Assembly (NCBI RefSeq): GCF_020509005.1
Contig: NC_063015.1
Coordinates: 744,001 to 808,000, forward strand
Source: Fulvia fulva
Taxonomy: Eukaryota > Ascomycota > Dothideomycetes > Mycosphaerellales > Mycosphaerellaceae
Reading direction: 5' to 3'
DNA length: 64,000 nucleotides
Position 1 is the stretch's first letter. The number at the start of each line of letters is the position of its first letter. The position numbers were made by a program, and so were the translations under genes. This document shows positions 13,473-24,044 of the stretch, piece after piece. The notes beneath the pieces are model-generated. The model made no database searches. It saw nothing but the letters and a program-made list of their open reading frames with translations, and was not told where the DNA came from.

Positions 13473-15651
13473 ATGGACAATCAGAGAGACTCAAGCTCGC
13501 CAGGCGTACCGAACCACTCGCGGAGACAGTCTACAGGGCTCCATTTGGCCTGCAGAGAATGCCAGCGCAAGAATATCAAGTGTGATCGAACGTATCCATG
13601 TGGCCAGTGTACCAGATCAGGCCTGCGTTGTCAAAGCAGTACACGGAAGCCGCGCGCAAAGGCAGGCGCCAAGGCTGTCGACGCTGATCTTCGTAATCGC
13701 ATAGCCAAGCTGGAACGACTTGTCGAAAGCTTTCAGGGAGATGAGAGCAGCAGCGATGCCCCATCCATCACACCAGCGACAAATGCGACGAAAAGTAGAC
13801 ATACTTCTATGACAGGACCGGAGAGTCTAGCCGTGAGGCAAAACTCTGACTCTCCTAGCAGCCCAATGGACACGGCTCTACCATACACAAATAAGTATGT
13901 TGCTGGAACATTCTGGTCGTCTCTGACTTCTGAAGTCAAAGCACTCGCGGATGCGTTTGAGGAGGACGGCCTACCCAGCGATGATGAGACCACAAGCCCG
14001 GAAACAACGCCTCCTTCAGCACCATATGCACTAGACTCTACGAACGGAGCATCAGCTGGGTATGAGCTGATTTTGTGTCCTCCTGGTGTGCTTTATGTAA
14101 TGCCAGGAGCCCTCCAAGAACCCGCGCCCGAAAGATCTGCAGAGCTCATTCACAACTTCCTTGAGTATGTGGAGCCCAGCTATAAGATGTTTCACGTACC
14201 CACACTGGCAGCCTTTCTGCAACAAGGCCAGCCATACCTCCATCGAGCTCCGGATGCGCCTTGCAACAAAGCTTTGAGGGCGTCGGTGTACTTTGCTGGA
14301 ATTAATGCTCATACCGAAGAAGAGTGTCAAGAAACTTATGGCAAGCCTTTGAACCAGATGGTGCAAGAGTTTCGGCGGAACGTAGATGTAGCTCTCTACC
14401 AGGCGGATCCTATGAACACGACTGAGACTGCTACGTTGCAAGCTTTGGTGCTTTACGTGGCAAGTTCAGATAGATTGATATGGCCGGGTGCAGAGCTGAC
14501 GATGCGATAGGCAAGCGTGCGAGTCATGGACCCAAGCCGGCGAGCATGGTCTCTGATTGGTCTTCTTGTACGTATTGCTCGTGCCATGGGCATACATCGT
14601 GAGATTGCAGGCGAATCACCATTTCTGGCCGAGATTCGGAGGCGTCTATGGTACAACATCGTCTTTCTGGATTGCTATGCTTCGGTCGATCGAGGCTCAG
14701 AACCAGCCATTCACCCGGAAACATTCTCGCGACTGCTCCCCATGAACGTCAACGATGCTGACTTCGGCGAGTACTCACTCAGCGTTAATAACACCGCGGG
14801 AAGGCATCACCGACACCTCCGTGTCACTGATCGCAATGGAAGGCTCCATACTAGCTCTGAAATTCTCCTTACCAGAAGACAGCACTGCGGGGCCCGCGCA
14901 GTCTTGGCAAACCCGGCTGGAACTTGCCTACGAGTATCAGCGCAGTGTGAACGACAAGTTCATCCGACATTGCGATCCTACTAACATGAAACACCACATG
15001 ATGATAATCGGAACAGGCACTGCGGCCACTAATGCGATGATCCTGCGAGCAGTGCGACCGATACAGATCCATCCGAATAGCGTACCGCCGCGAGTCGACA
15101 GTCCTTGGGTCATGGAACTTGCATTGAATATCCTCCGCCACGCCAACGCATCTTGGGAACAGACGGTAGGACGCTGGCGTCGAATGCCCTGGGTACCATG
15201 GCACGCCATCGGCGTAGCCCTCGCAGGCCTCTGCTCCATCCGCGGTACAGACCAAGCAAACGAAGCCTGTGTCCTCGTCGAACAAGCCATGTCCCGCTAC
15301 GGCGCGAACGTCGCCGACAGCCCCACTGGAATGCTCTGGCGACCGATTGAGAAGCTATACAAGAAAGCCAAAGCTTTCAGAGATCAGTCAGATGTCCTGG
15401 TTCCAGTGTCGGCACCAGCACCAATTCCTGCCAAGGTGGACCCAGGATGGGAAGCACCGATACCACAGCAGCCACTGACTATGCAATCGTCTCCGGCAGC
15501 TCCTATGAATCCGCTGGGTATGCCGGCCGATGTGTTTAATTTTCCGCCTGATATGCAGGCTAGTTTGCCGAGTGATAATAGTTGGCTTGATTGGGAGTCG
15601 ATTTTGAAGGATATGGATGACATCAAGGCGGATGATATGCAGTGGATGTAA
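13473..15651 (+). pseudogene. Zn2Cys6 transcription factor with fungal-specific middle domain, decayed
   Basis: From ATG 13473 the protein has a perfect Zn2Cys6 binuclear cluster (C27, C30, C37, C43, C46, C53; spacing 2-6-5-2-6), followed by IAKLERLVES, a likely coiled-coil dimerisation element. A fungal-specific transcription factor domain then runs with ASVRVMDPSRRAW, IARAMGIHRE and EIRRRLWY. The frame is stopped by TAG at 14508-14510 directly before ASVRVMD, which continues in the same frame, so the codon was probably CAG. Near 14784 one extra base shifts NVNDADFGEYSLS out of frame with ITPREGITDTSVSL. With both repaired in thought, the length is about 725 residues, normal for the family. 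The C-terminus (WLDWESILKDMD) is acidic, like an activation region. No short intron removes either lesion. Target genes unknown. Confidence 0.75.
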
Positions 15652-16379
15652 TTATGGTCGTTTTGGATGCGGGAACCCCACTCAATCTGGATCTGGATTA
15701 ATGCCTTGGGAATGTCTTTGGGAAATCACAGCTCAGCGATATCTGACACAGGAGTGACTGGAGACGTATTACGGTTGATCGAAGGGTTCCGCATTTGCAC
15801 GATACTGAATGAGGCTGCCCACGTTCCGAGGATACGTGGCATACGATTGACAGCAAAGTCCGCCTTTTCGAATGGACGCCGGGTCAACAGAGCCAGCCAC
15901 CTACACAAGAGCCGCAGTATCTCTCCACTGCTGAGAAAGCAACAACAAAACGTGTTGATCGCCAGGGAGATAGAATTCCTACCGCTCGCCCTCTCTCGAG
16001 CGCTTTAAGAATTAATTCGCTGTCGTTGTCCTTTTGCGAAAGCACAACGGCCAAGTCCTTCCTCCCATGGCCATCGGAAGCATACCGGAAGCTGGCTTTT
16101 GACTGCGGATCGGAACTTTGCTTGGAAGACTTGCCTAGCGCGCACCTGTACCCGGCGACTGGCTCGCTCGCGATGTCTTCCACCTCGAGCATTGTACTGA
16201 TTTGACAAAGACGAGATGAGCCTTTGCTGTTCACGAGCCGCTTCTTTCCCGCTACCACAGCTTGTGGACAACTGTGACTTCAGCATCGCCTATTGATTTT
16301 GTGGCATAGATCATAGCGCAGGTCTTGAGACGTGAGGAGTCAGTCTATGCGAAGTCACTTCTGAGCCTCTGCTGGACCG
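15652..16379. other. Intergenic region, no gene supported
   Basis: Lies between two convergent, damaged genes. Open frames of 93-124 codons exist on both strands (for example 15884-16258 minus) but overlap in several frames and show no recognisable domain. Confidence 0.5.
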
Positions 16380-18165
16380 CTATGAATTCAGGCCTCGACT
16401 CGCAGGCCGCGCTGCTCTTGCGACAATCCTGGCAGCATCTTGTCTCCTCGACACAGCAAGAAGCCGCTCGGACTCCAGTCGCACATCTACCAGCTCGGCA
16501 TTCCATCGTGCCATCAAGTCTCGTCTCGAGGTGCCATCGCCTTCTGATGTGGCACTCCTCGTGGATGGGCCCTGCGGAGTTCCCATTACTACACTTGGTT
16601 CGGTGGGATCTTGGTAGCCGTTGCCGTCGATTGTAGCCACTCAAGTCAGTATACGTGGCCTTGCAGAGGCAGTCCGGATGTGGTGTTGCTCTTCCGCCGC
16701 CGTATTGTGGGTCGTTGCGAAGCCATCGTCTGGGTGGTCCATGCCTATGAAAACATCGAGCTCATCTGGGTCTGCTATATTCTCAGCTGCTGCGGCTTCT
16801 TGTAGCTCTCGCAAATGAGCCTCGGCCTCATTCAGCACATCGAATGCGTTCCGGACATGCGCAAAATGCTCTCTATCAAATGCATCTGCTGGGCTTTGCT
16901 CGACTCCGTCATTGCGGACTCCATCGTCCTCATATGTCAAGATGAATCTCCATCGCATCCTAGCATACGAATCGGGCAGGCCAGAGAAGCCAGTCGCGCA
17001 CTTCATCGATGCGACGATGGGCCTCGCCCAATTCGAGCAGCTTTTGCTGACGGCTAGGGTTCTGGAAATTGTCACATTCCGCACTTCTGCCGGGCGGTAG
17101 TTGTACGTTAGATGCTGGAGCTTGCACAGGACTGGGATCAAGAACCCCGTGCCTGATCAGGGTGGGCTCAACGGTGGCATAGCACCTGGCCATCCGAAAG
17201 CGAAATATCTCTTCCCCTAGCGACGCCTCGTGATCCCAGGATAAGAATATGCACCCATCCGATTCCACTGCCCTGGCTGACCCTAGCTCACAAGGGGGCT
17301 TCTGCACTCTCCGTAATCTTTGCTTCTTTTCAACCTTCCAACAATCCACCGCAACGCGTAAAGCCTCCGCGAAGACCCTCGGCATAACGTTCTCGTCCGG
17401 ATCAGAAGCTCTAGCGTTCCGAATGAAACCTCGAACTGCCCTCAGCAAAATCGGCTCACCTTCAGCCTGCTGAGTCACTGCATTCTCGAGTCTCAACTCC
17501 TGTGCACGTACCCTTAGCAACAACTTGCCTTGGTCCATGAGACACATTGACCGTTCCTTTTGCAGTTTGGACAAGAGCATCTCGTTGTCTGTCAGGTCAC
17601 TTACTCCCCGTGTCTGGGCTTTCTGGTTGCGATATGCCAAATGCTCCATCTGGGCCAGACAAATGGCCTCTTGGTCCATAAGGTCCCTTAGTACCGCTCG
17701 TTCCTGGTCTATGTTGTGTTTGGCGTCTGTACGGACTCTTTCCGCCTCGATCATTTTGCTCAAGAGGTCTCCAAACTCGTCGAATTGGCACTGGCTGCGA
17801 TCTGAACTAAAGGAGTCCGTCGAAAGACTGCCTTCTGCATGGACTGCAACGTCGTTGGTTGAATCAGTTTTCTCTGCGTGGTCTTGGGCCGCCTCGCCGC
17901 TCATGCCTGGCGTATCGCGGGGACTGTACCATTGCTTTCGAAGCATGCGACCGGTCCTTCGACTCGCATGTGTCCCTCTTCTCCAGTCGATCACTGAGTA
18001 GCCCAGTCTTTTTGGATTCTCCACACGGCCTATGCGGCACAGCCTGAAGAGCTCGCGCATGAATGGTCGCCATTGTCGCACATCGATTGCTGTGGGCAAG
18101 TTACTAAATGCCTTCCACCGGGCTCGAGGCCTGCGAGATCGTACCCTGCTAAATAAACGACACAT
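16380..18165 (-). pseudogene. Coiled-coil protein, broken tandem paralogue of the 19.2-21.0 kb gene
   Basis: Starts at ATG 18165 and runs 401 residues before a frame break. It matches the downstream paralogue in order: a basic N-terminus, a Ser/Thr-rich linker, a charged helical region (LLSKMIEAERVRTDAKHNID against LLTYLLETERRRVKAVAGID), and a domain with REEIFRFRM/MYRTMEPLL-like helices. Near 16985 one base is lost or gained (DWLLWPARF against GLPDSYARMRWRF), and SPADAFDREHF, the counterpart of SPADAYDREYM, continues in another frame. A TGA at 16641-16643 stands where the paralogue has Trp, and the same frame then continues to 16380 (DLMARWNAELVDVR against DLVDRWQAELVVVR). Function unknown. 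Probably a duplicate that lost its role. Confidence 0.7.
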
Positions 18166-19224
18166 CGGCTTCTGACTGCTTTTCGATGTGTGCTCCTGAT
18201 CGCGAAAGGATGGGACCGCAACGTGGACTGTAAGCTCGAATGCTTGGCAGCTTTCGGTATTCTTTGTTGCAAGGCCGGATTAGGCTGCATGGTTTGTCGA
18301 GCTTTGTTTGACATGTCAATCTAGTTCCCCGCTCGTTCTGAGCGGGACACTGTTCTGACAATGTGGCTTGACTCTGGACTGCGACACCTTGTGGTTGTAA
18401 TGATCGCGACCCTCGCACGTGACTTGCATGTGCGATGCATTCCATTCACCGATCGAGGGTGGGGCCAATCAATTTCTGCGCCTCGTCCGCTCCCGGCGCA
18501 CTAGCTGCCGTACCCGCGCACCGACTTCCACCTCTCCGAACGGGTACACCCTCTTCGCCTCTCAAACGCACGTTGCACATAGCGAGCTCTCGGAAAGTCA
18601 CCCACCAACCTTTCTCGCTGTGAGATCCAGCCGGTGATTGCATATTGTGGACACCTCCTCCACACGATGCGACAAGTTTCTTGATTTGCAAGAAATCCAG
18701 GAATACGTCTCAAGGACACCTATCTTGAACATGGCAGTGGCAGACTATCATGACGTCCGGGTTTGTTATGATTTTGGGGTTTGGGATGTTTGGGTCTCAC
18801 GGCTTAGAATGGTTGACATTGAAATGAGATGAGATGATGGTCCTGGTGTTGGTCGGTTCACGGTTGTACGAGATACCCCGGCCCGACAAAGGAGGCCTCA
18901 CAGGCTGTATAGATAATACCACGAACAAAGATCGACATCGGAATCGCACTTTCCTTTGCGCTGTGGTCTATGTGAAGTGTGCTCAACGTTGTAAACAGGA
19001 GGTGGGTCCCTTTGCTATAGCGCTGCGTTGGAATGCACATTCTATCCTCTATGCCTTTGCTGTCGCCCTCAATAGTGAGCTGCTCGGGTTTCCGATGTAC
19101 TGACGTGCCCTAGCTTTGAGTCCTTGCACGACGCTGGTAACATCGAGCACCCGTTGATCTCGCTGTCTCGGTATGTTGAACCTTGTTACAAGGCTCGCTT
19201 CTCCATGCATGACCCTACCGCATC
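18166..19224. other. Intergenic region between the tandem paralogues
   Basis: About 1 kb upstream of the broken copy and downstream of the intact one. Short open frames on both strands only; nothing recognisable, no TATA box I would defend. Confidence 0.5.
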
Positions 19225-20970
19225 TCACCAGCGCGAATGCCGTGGCTTCGTATTAGGATCCAGCTGCTGTATCTGCCTTTCGAGGTCCTTGCGAACTACG
19301 ACCAATTCTGCTTGCCATCTGTCCACAAGATCATGATGGTCGACGTGGCTGCCTTCGGATGGGACACTCCTAGCAGATGAGCCCGAGTCTACTGCTGCAA
19401 TCTCGCTCGGCGGCTGTTTCTCACGATAGCCACCGCCGTGGGCCGTCCTTAGCCAAGCATGAATGCCCGGAGCTCTCGCAGCGCTTGCGAACTTCCTGTC
19501 TTTTCGAGCCAGCGACTTCTCACTGTCGGTGAAAGCATCTTCTGCGTGATCTAAGATTCCCAACAGATCAGTCTCCCCGGGATCGGCCACTCGATCCTCC
19601 AAAGCTTGATTTCGCAGTCTGATATACTCAGCATCAGCTCGCGTTACTGCCTTGTTCGCTTCTTGGAACTTCCGCATGTACTCGCGATCGTATGCATCTG
19701 CTGGACTGGCATGGCTATCATTCGCTGGCCCCAGCTCTGCCGCATATGTCATCAAGAATTTGTCTCGACCAGTCTGATATGTGTCTTTCAGGCCTATCAA
19801 AAGCCAATGGTGGGCATCGTAGACCTGCCGCCGAGCGGAGGCAAGATGAAAGCGTAGCTTATCAGCAGATCCTTGTGCCAAGCCGAGATTGTGCTTTCGC
19901 ACCGACTGCTCTTCAGCTTCGCTATCTTCTTCAAGCTGAATGACACCTAGCTCGACGAGCAATGGCTCCATGGTCCGATACATTCGGGACATCTTCTCGC
20001 GGAAGTTATGCTCCAGCATTGTCTGTAAGTACCAGTCAAGGAGTTCGGGCTTGTCACAGCCTTTTGCAACTGGTAGTGTTTGCTGACCCGGCCGAATCCA
20101 GGCGTGCTCACGGGACTGACGCAGAAACACTTGCCCAAAGTCTGCGGCAAATCGGATCGCTTGTGCATATTCGCGGGTGACAACAAGCTCGTCCGTACTA
20201 TCTCGTCGCACTCTTCGGGGGAAGCCTTGAGTCGCTCGGAACAGTCGCGGCTCTCCTTCATGTAACTCCTGGCATGCGCTCTCATACTCTGTCTGTACAA
20301 GTGATAGTTGACTTAGGACCGCCTCTTGATCCTCTATTGCGGTCTCAAGCATGCTTGCAAAGCGCGCTGCAAGTCTCGCATTATCGTTGCCGTGAATCGA
20401 GTCGGGCATGTGTACCAATGCTTGGCGTCTAGCAACGTGCGTCTGCTGAGCAGTAGCCGTCATCATATCACACCGTAGCAATTTCAGTCTCTGGCGAGCT
20501 TGATCGATCCCTGCGACGGCTTTCACTCGTCGGCGCTCAGTTTCCAACAGATAAGTCAAAAGCTCGAGAAAGTTGCCGTGCTCCGTCAGCGAATGCTCGG
20601 ACGAGAAAGACTTCAGAGAATCGTTTCCACGTCCGGCTCGAGATCCCTTGATTTCAGATATCGACTCAAGGTCCATTGGCCGTCTGGGACCGGGCGTGGC
20701 CATGTTTTGGCTCGAAGTGCCTTTCACAGGTGCAATATCTGACTTGGGCGATGGCCGTAGGTCTTGGTGATAGCCGACAGCAGTAGTCCAGGAGGCGTCC
20801 TGCTTCCGCAACTTTCGAAACACAATGTCCCACCGAAACGTTAGCATGCGAAATATTCCCCTTGCTATGAATCCCCATGACCGAAAGGGCTCGAAGAATC
20901 TTGCGTGACGAAAGGCGCGTTGCTTGCGTCGAGAGCTCGTTCGCATCAAGCGGCCGTCGGCTCTACACAT
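19225..20970 (-). CDS. Coiled-coil protein of unknown function (581 aa), intact tandem paralogue
   Basis: Single open frame from ATG 20970. The N-terminus (about residues 1-60) is very basic and aromatic. A Ser-rich linker follows, then long charged helical stretches from about residue 125 to 260 (LLETERRRVKAVAGIDQARQ, MLETAIEDQEAVLSQLSLVQ) that look like coiled coil. The middle contains MSRMYRTMEPLLVELGVIQL. The C-terminal part contains SPADAYDREYMRKFQEANKA and VADPGETDLLGILDHAEDAF, and ends in DLVDRWQAELVVVRKDLERQ. No signal peptide or membrane segment. I do not recognise the family. The neighbour at 16.4-18.2 kb is a decayed copy in the same orientation, so the pair arose by tandem duplication and this is the retained member. 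Confidence 0.7.
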   Translation of the reverse strand: MCRADGRLMRTSSRRKQRAFRHARFFEPFRSWGFIARGIFRMLTFRWDIVFRKLRKQDASWTTAVGYHQDLRPSPKSDIAPVKGTSSQNMATPGPRRPMDLESISEIKGSRAGRGNDSLKSFSSEHSLTEHGNFLELLTYLLETERRRVKAVAGIDQARQRLKLLRCDMMTATAQQTHVARRQALVHMPDSIHGNDNARLAARFASMLETAIEDQEAVLSQLSLVQTEYESACQELHEGEPRLFRATQGFPRRVRRDSTDELVVTREYAQAIRFAADFGQVFLRQSREHAWIRPGQQTLPVAKGCDKPELLDWYLQTMLEHNFREKMSRMYRTMEPLLVELGVIQLEEDSEAEEQSVRKHNLGLAQGSADKLRFHLASARRQVYDAHHWLLIGLKDTYQTGRDKFLMTYAAELGPANDSHASPADAYDREYMRKFQEANKAVTRADAEYIRLRNQALEDRVADPGETDLLGILDHAEDAFTDSEKSLARKDRKFASAARAPGIHAWLRTAHGGGYREKQPPSEIAAVDSGSSARSVPSEGSHVDHHDLVDRWQAELVVVRKDLERQIQQLDPNTKPRHSRW

Positions 20971-21596
20971 GACTCACATACGACCAGATGCAAAGATGAT
21001 CGTGAATATCTCGAAGCCTGGAATTCTGCCATGGGAGTTCGGCTTTGTTTCACGGCTGCAATGGGCAGTCTCATCATGCTGCTTTGTCCTGCAACAAATG
21101 TGTGACATCATCCTTTCTACCGCCGAGATCTGTGTATTGATTCTCTACGCTGGTGTGCGCCCGGTCAGTGCAGGCTATAGCCTACTATCGTGAAGCTTTG
21201 CCTTGGCTCCACAGCCGTGCACTACAGGTCATTCACTTGCAACGTTCGCACGTGACCAACCGACCGGTGAAATCCTTACCAACATGTGTGCTTATTCAGC
21301 TTTCTTTGAAAGACGATCCCATACCAGTGACTTGAATTCTCCGATCAAGCACTTTCTGCACAACATCATTTGTTGCACTGACGGTGCCTCCCTTACGCAC
21401 CAACGCATTCTCGGCAAATCGTAATCCTGCTAGACAACCACTGGACCTTATTCCCGCTGGCGACTCACCTTTAGCAATCGTCGTGCAGACTCGGAGACTC
21501 ACAGGTTCGTGAGGAAATACCTAAGTCTCTATGCGGCACTGCTAACATTCTCACGTCAGGCCCACAACACTCGCATCAATGCGACCGTAGGTGATC
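20971..21596. other. Divergent intergenic region
   Basis: Separates the minus-strand coiled-coil gene from the plus-strand unknown gene. No coding sequence or defined promoter motif seen. Confidence 0.5.
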
Positions 21597-23354
21597 ATGC
21601 CTATTAAGGAAGATCCTATCGACCGACACATTAGAGATGTGGCAGACCTACTTGCGAAGCACTCGACAGGTCCGATGATGGCCGATCTGATACACAAGCT
21701 CGACGGACTAGACAAGGACGCCACGAGGGTCGAGGAAAAGCAACTCGACGACCTCCTGATGCACCTATACCGAAAGGAGGGCAGAGAACCACCTTGCTTC
21801 ATACATGACTGTATTCAGGCTGCTCAAACAGTCGTGGGTCTTGAGCGCTGTAGTGCCCTCCGACCCTGGCAGCTTCGCAACTTTGTCACATTCATAACCC
21901 ATCAGCTTCAGATCGCCAACGGACAGCTTCGAGATGAACTTACAAAAGCTGGCTGGGATCAGGACGAAAGCAGTAATCGAGACATCATCGTCCCCGGCAA
22001 CATTGTCTGGGCCTTCGTTCTCGAGCCGATCTTGAATGACTCGGACACAAACACGACTGGCGTCCGCATCTCGACCCCAGTTGGCATCTTCTACCTCAAG
22101 CACTACTTGGTTATTGTACTACAAAAAGGCGCAAGAGAGTTCTCGTTCATCAAGTTAACAAGTGGTGGCGGTAATGCAGGCTTGAAGTGGACAACCATTG
22201 ACCGCATCGTCCAGAAAAAGAAGATCAACAAGCATGATCCAGCGATGGAACATTTCCGGACCTATCTTGCACACGAGACTCAGCTCCACCGAGATGAATG
22301 TGAACCATACTCGCCCATAGAGATCACTGCCAACGATAAGACCATTACCTGGAAGGCAAGCTCAGTCGGCTACACAATGCCCAAATCACAGTCATTCGCA
22401 GGCCTCTATGCGTAGACAGGGCTTCGACTCGAACTCCCACAGCTGAAGAACTTGTATGGCATCATCGGCTGGGAGTGGGACGAGAAATACATGAAGTCGG
22501 TGGCCCACGGCGAGAAGAACATTCGAAATGTGGAACCAGATACACGGCCAATTCACTTTTGGCCCTACGAGAAGCTTGACGATCGGACACATGAAGCTAC
22601 CGCCATGAACCGCGCGACTGTCACCCCGTCGCAGTCGACTGGCCCTGCCGAGGAGACCCAGGAGGAATGGTTCAGACGCGTGCATGCTGAAGGTGTCCGG
22701 AAGTATGGTGTGGACCTCACTATGGCCAAGGAGACTGCAGATGCAACACCGCATCAGACTACCGAGCTCTCAAGCAGCGAGCAAGTCACGGTCCCTTCCC
22801 AAACATCTCCCAGCGTGGCCGCACAACATCGTGATGGCTTCTCTTCCAGCGCACAAGAGCCTCCTGCTATCCCAGGGTCGCTTGCAGACGTACTCGAGCC
22901 AGGAGACATACAATCTAGCGCTGGTGCGGCTGTCGATTCTAGTCCCGTCGAGGGAGACGTGTCTCAGCATTTGACAAGCACTGACGCCGAGATTACTGCG
23001 GAAGAGTACTCAACAGTGGACCGAAACAATCGTAGCAAGCATTTCCAGAGCGCCGAAAAGACCAGACTGTCAGATCCGATTCGAAACAGATTTGCCGCGC
23101 TCACGAAGCGCAAACTTGGAGGAGACAAGAAAGGACAGCGAGCCAACGAAGAGTCAGAAGCCACTGAGCCACAAGCGAAGAAAGCCAAGCTCAACAAGAA
23201 TAAGGGCGCCCCATCTACCGCCTCGGAAAAGGCAATGACTCAACAGCGGGAAGGCAAACACACGACCATCACAGATCCGTTCAGGCAACTCACCAGCGGT
23301 CCAAATCACAATGCGGGCAACGAGTTTACTAGCCCCGGACGGGTCAGCAGGTGA
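21597..23354 (+). pseudogene. Unknown-function gene with one in-frame stop (two-part open frame)
   Basis: From ATG 21597 (the frame is open from 21591, but that codon is GTG) a folded-looking segment of about 270 residues runs to TAG at 22413-22415. The same frame continues at once as TGLRLELPQLKNLYGIIGWE and on through a low-complexity acidic/Ser-rich region to a Lys-rich end with nuclear-localisation-like KKAKLNKNK, stopping at 23354. The two halves total 585 sense codons. The TAG could be a CAG changed by one CpA-to-TpA transition. A 31-nt GT..AG stretch spans the stop, but it is too short for an intron and would break the frame. No family recognised. Either a young pseudogene or an assembly error at one base. 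Confidence 0.6.
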
Positions 23355-24044
23355 AGTGCAGCGTCAGCTGATTGCACGCCACGGGCATGTTCCAACACTC
23401 GATGGAGTCCAAGACCACGTGTCAGCAGCTCGGTCTCGCAAACTACTGTTGTCAACTCGTGTGTGTTTGGCGTCAACCCTGAGCGCAAAAGCTGCGCACC
23501 GCTGTCACTCTACAACATCAACCTGATAGCCTCCCGCTATCGTACGCTCGGTGATATAGGGAAGGGACTTTCTTCACTCAGGCCGACGGGCGGTTACCTT
23601 GCGTTCCTGCGGTATGATCAGCTTACAGAGTCTTGCCGGAAGAGGATCTAGGGTCTGGTATATGGCGTTGTTTGCTTTGAGCAACCCGAGAGATACCCCG
23701 AGGCGACTTTGGGGAAATTACTGATGACAGTATGCATATGTGACTGTGCGTCAGGTCAGGCATGACCTTGTACAATCCCAGGTAGTTTGTATGACCCAGG
23801 GTCCATGTCGCTCAGAAGGCATAGAGTCGCCCAGTACCATCGACACGAACTCATGCACACCACAATGCATGAGCTGAAACGACTTCGCTCGCCTCGGAGT
23901 GCTCTTCAGACTGACCCATGCTGCCGTCGACAATTGGACACAAGTCTTCAGCATCATGCACCTTGCATCTGGAACATCCAACGAGATCCCGGAACACAGA
24001 ACTCACAACTCCGCACAAACACCAGCCGCCTCCCTCCAATCTGG
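23355..24044. other. Convergent intergenic region
   Basis: Between the ends of the unknown gene and the MetE-like gene. An open stretch near 23463-23651 (SRYRTLGDIGKGLSSLRPTG) looks mildly protein-like and might be a further exon of the upstream gene, but I find no convincing splice pair linking them. Confidence 0.4.

Noticed and set aside
14508..16643. Programmed stop-codon readthrough as the reason for in-frame stops
   Set aside because: Contexts (TAG GCA, TAG ACA, TGA CGA, TGA GTG) are not known readthrough contexts such as TGA CTA, and most affected genes also have frameshifts.
22413..22443. 31-nt GT..AG intron removing the in-frame TAG
   Set aside because: Too short for a fungal intron, and splicing would create a new stop immediately.
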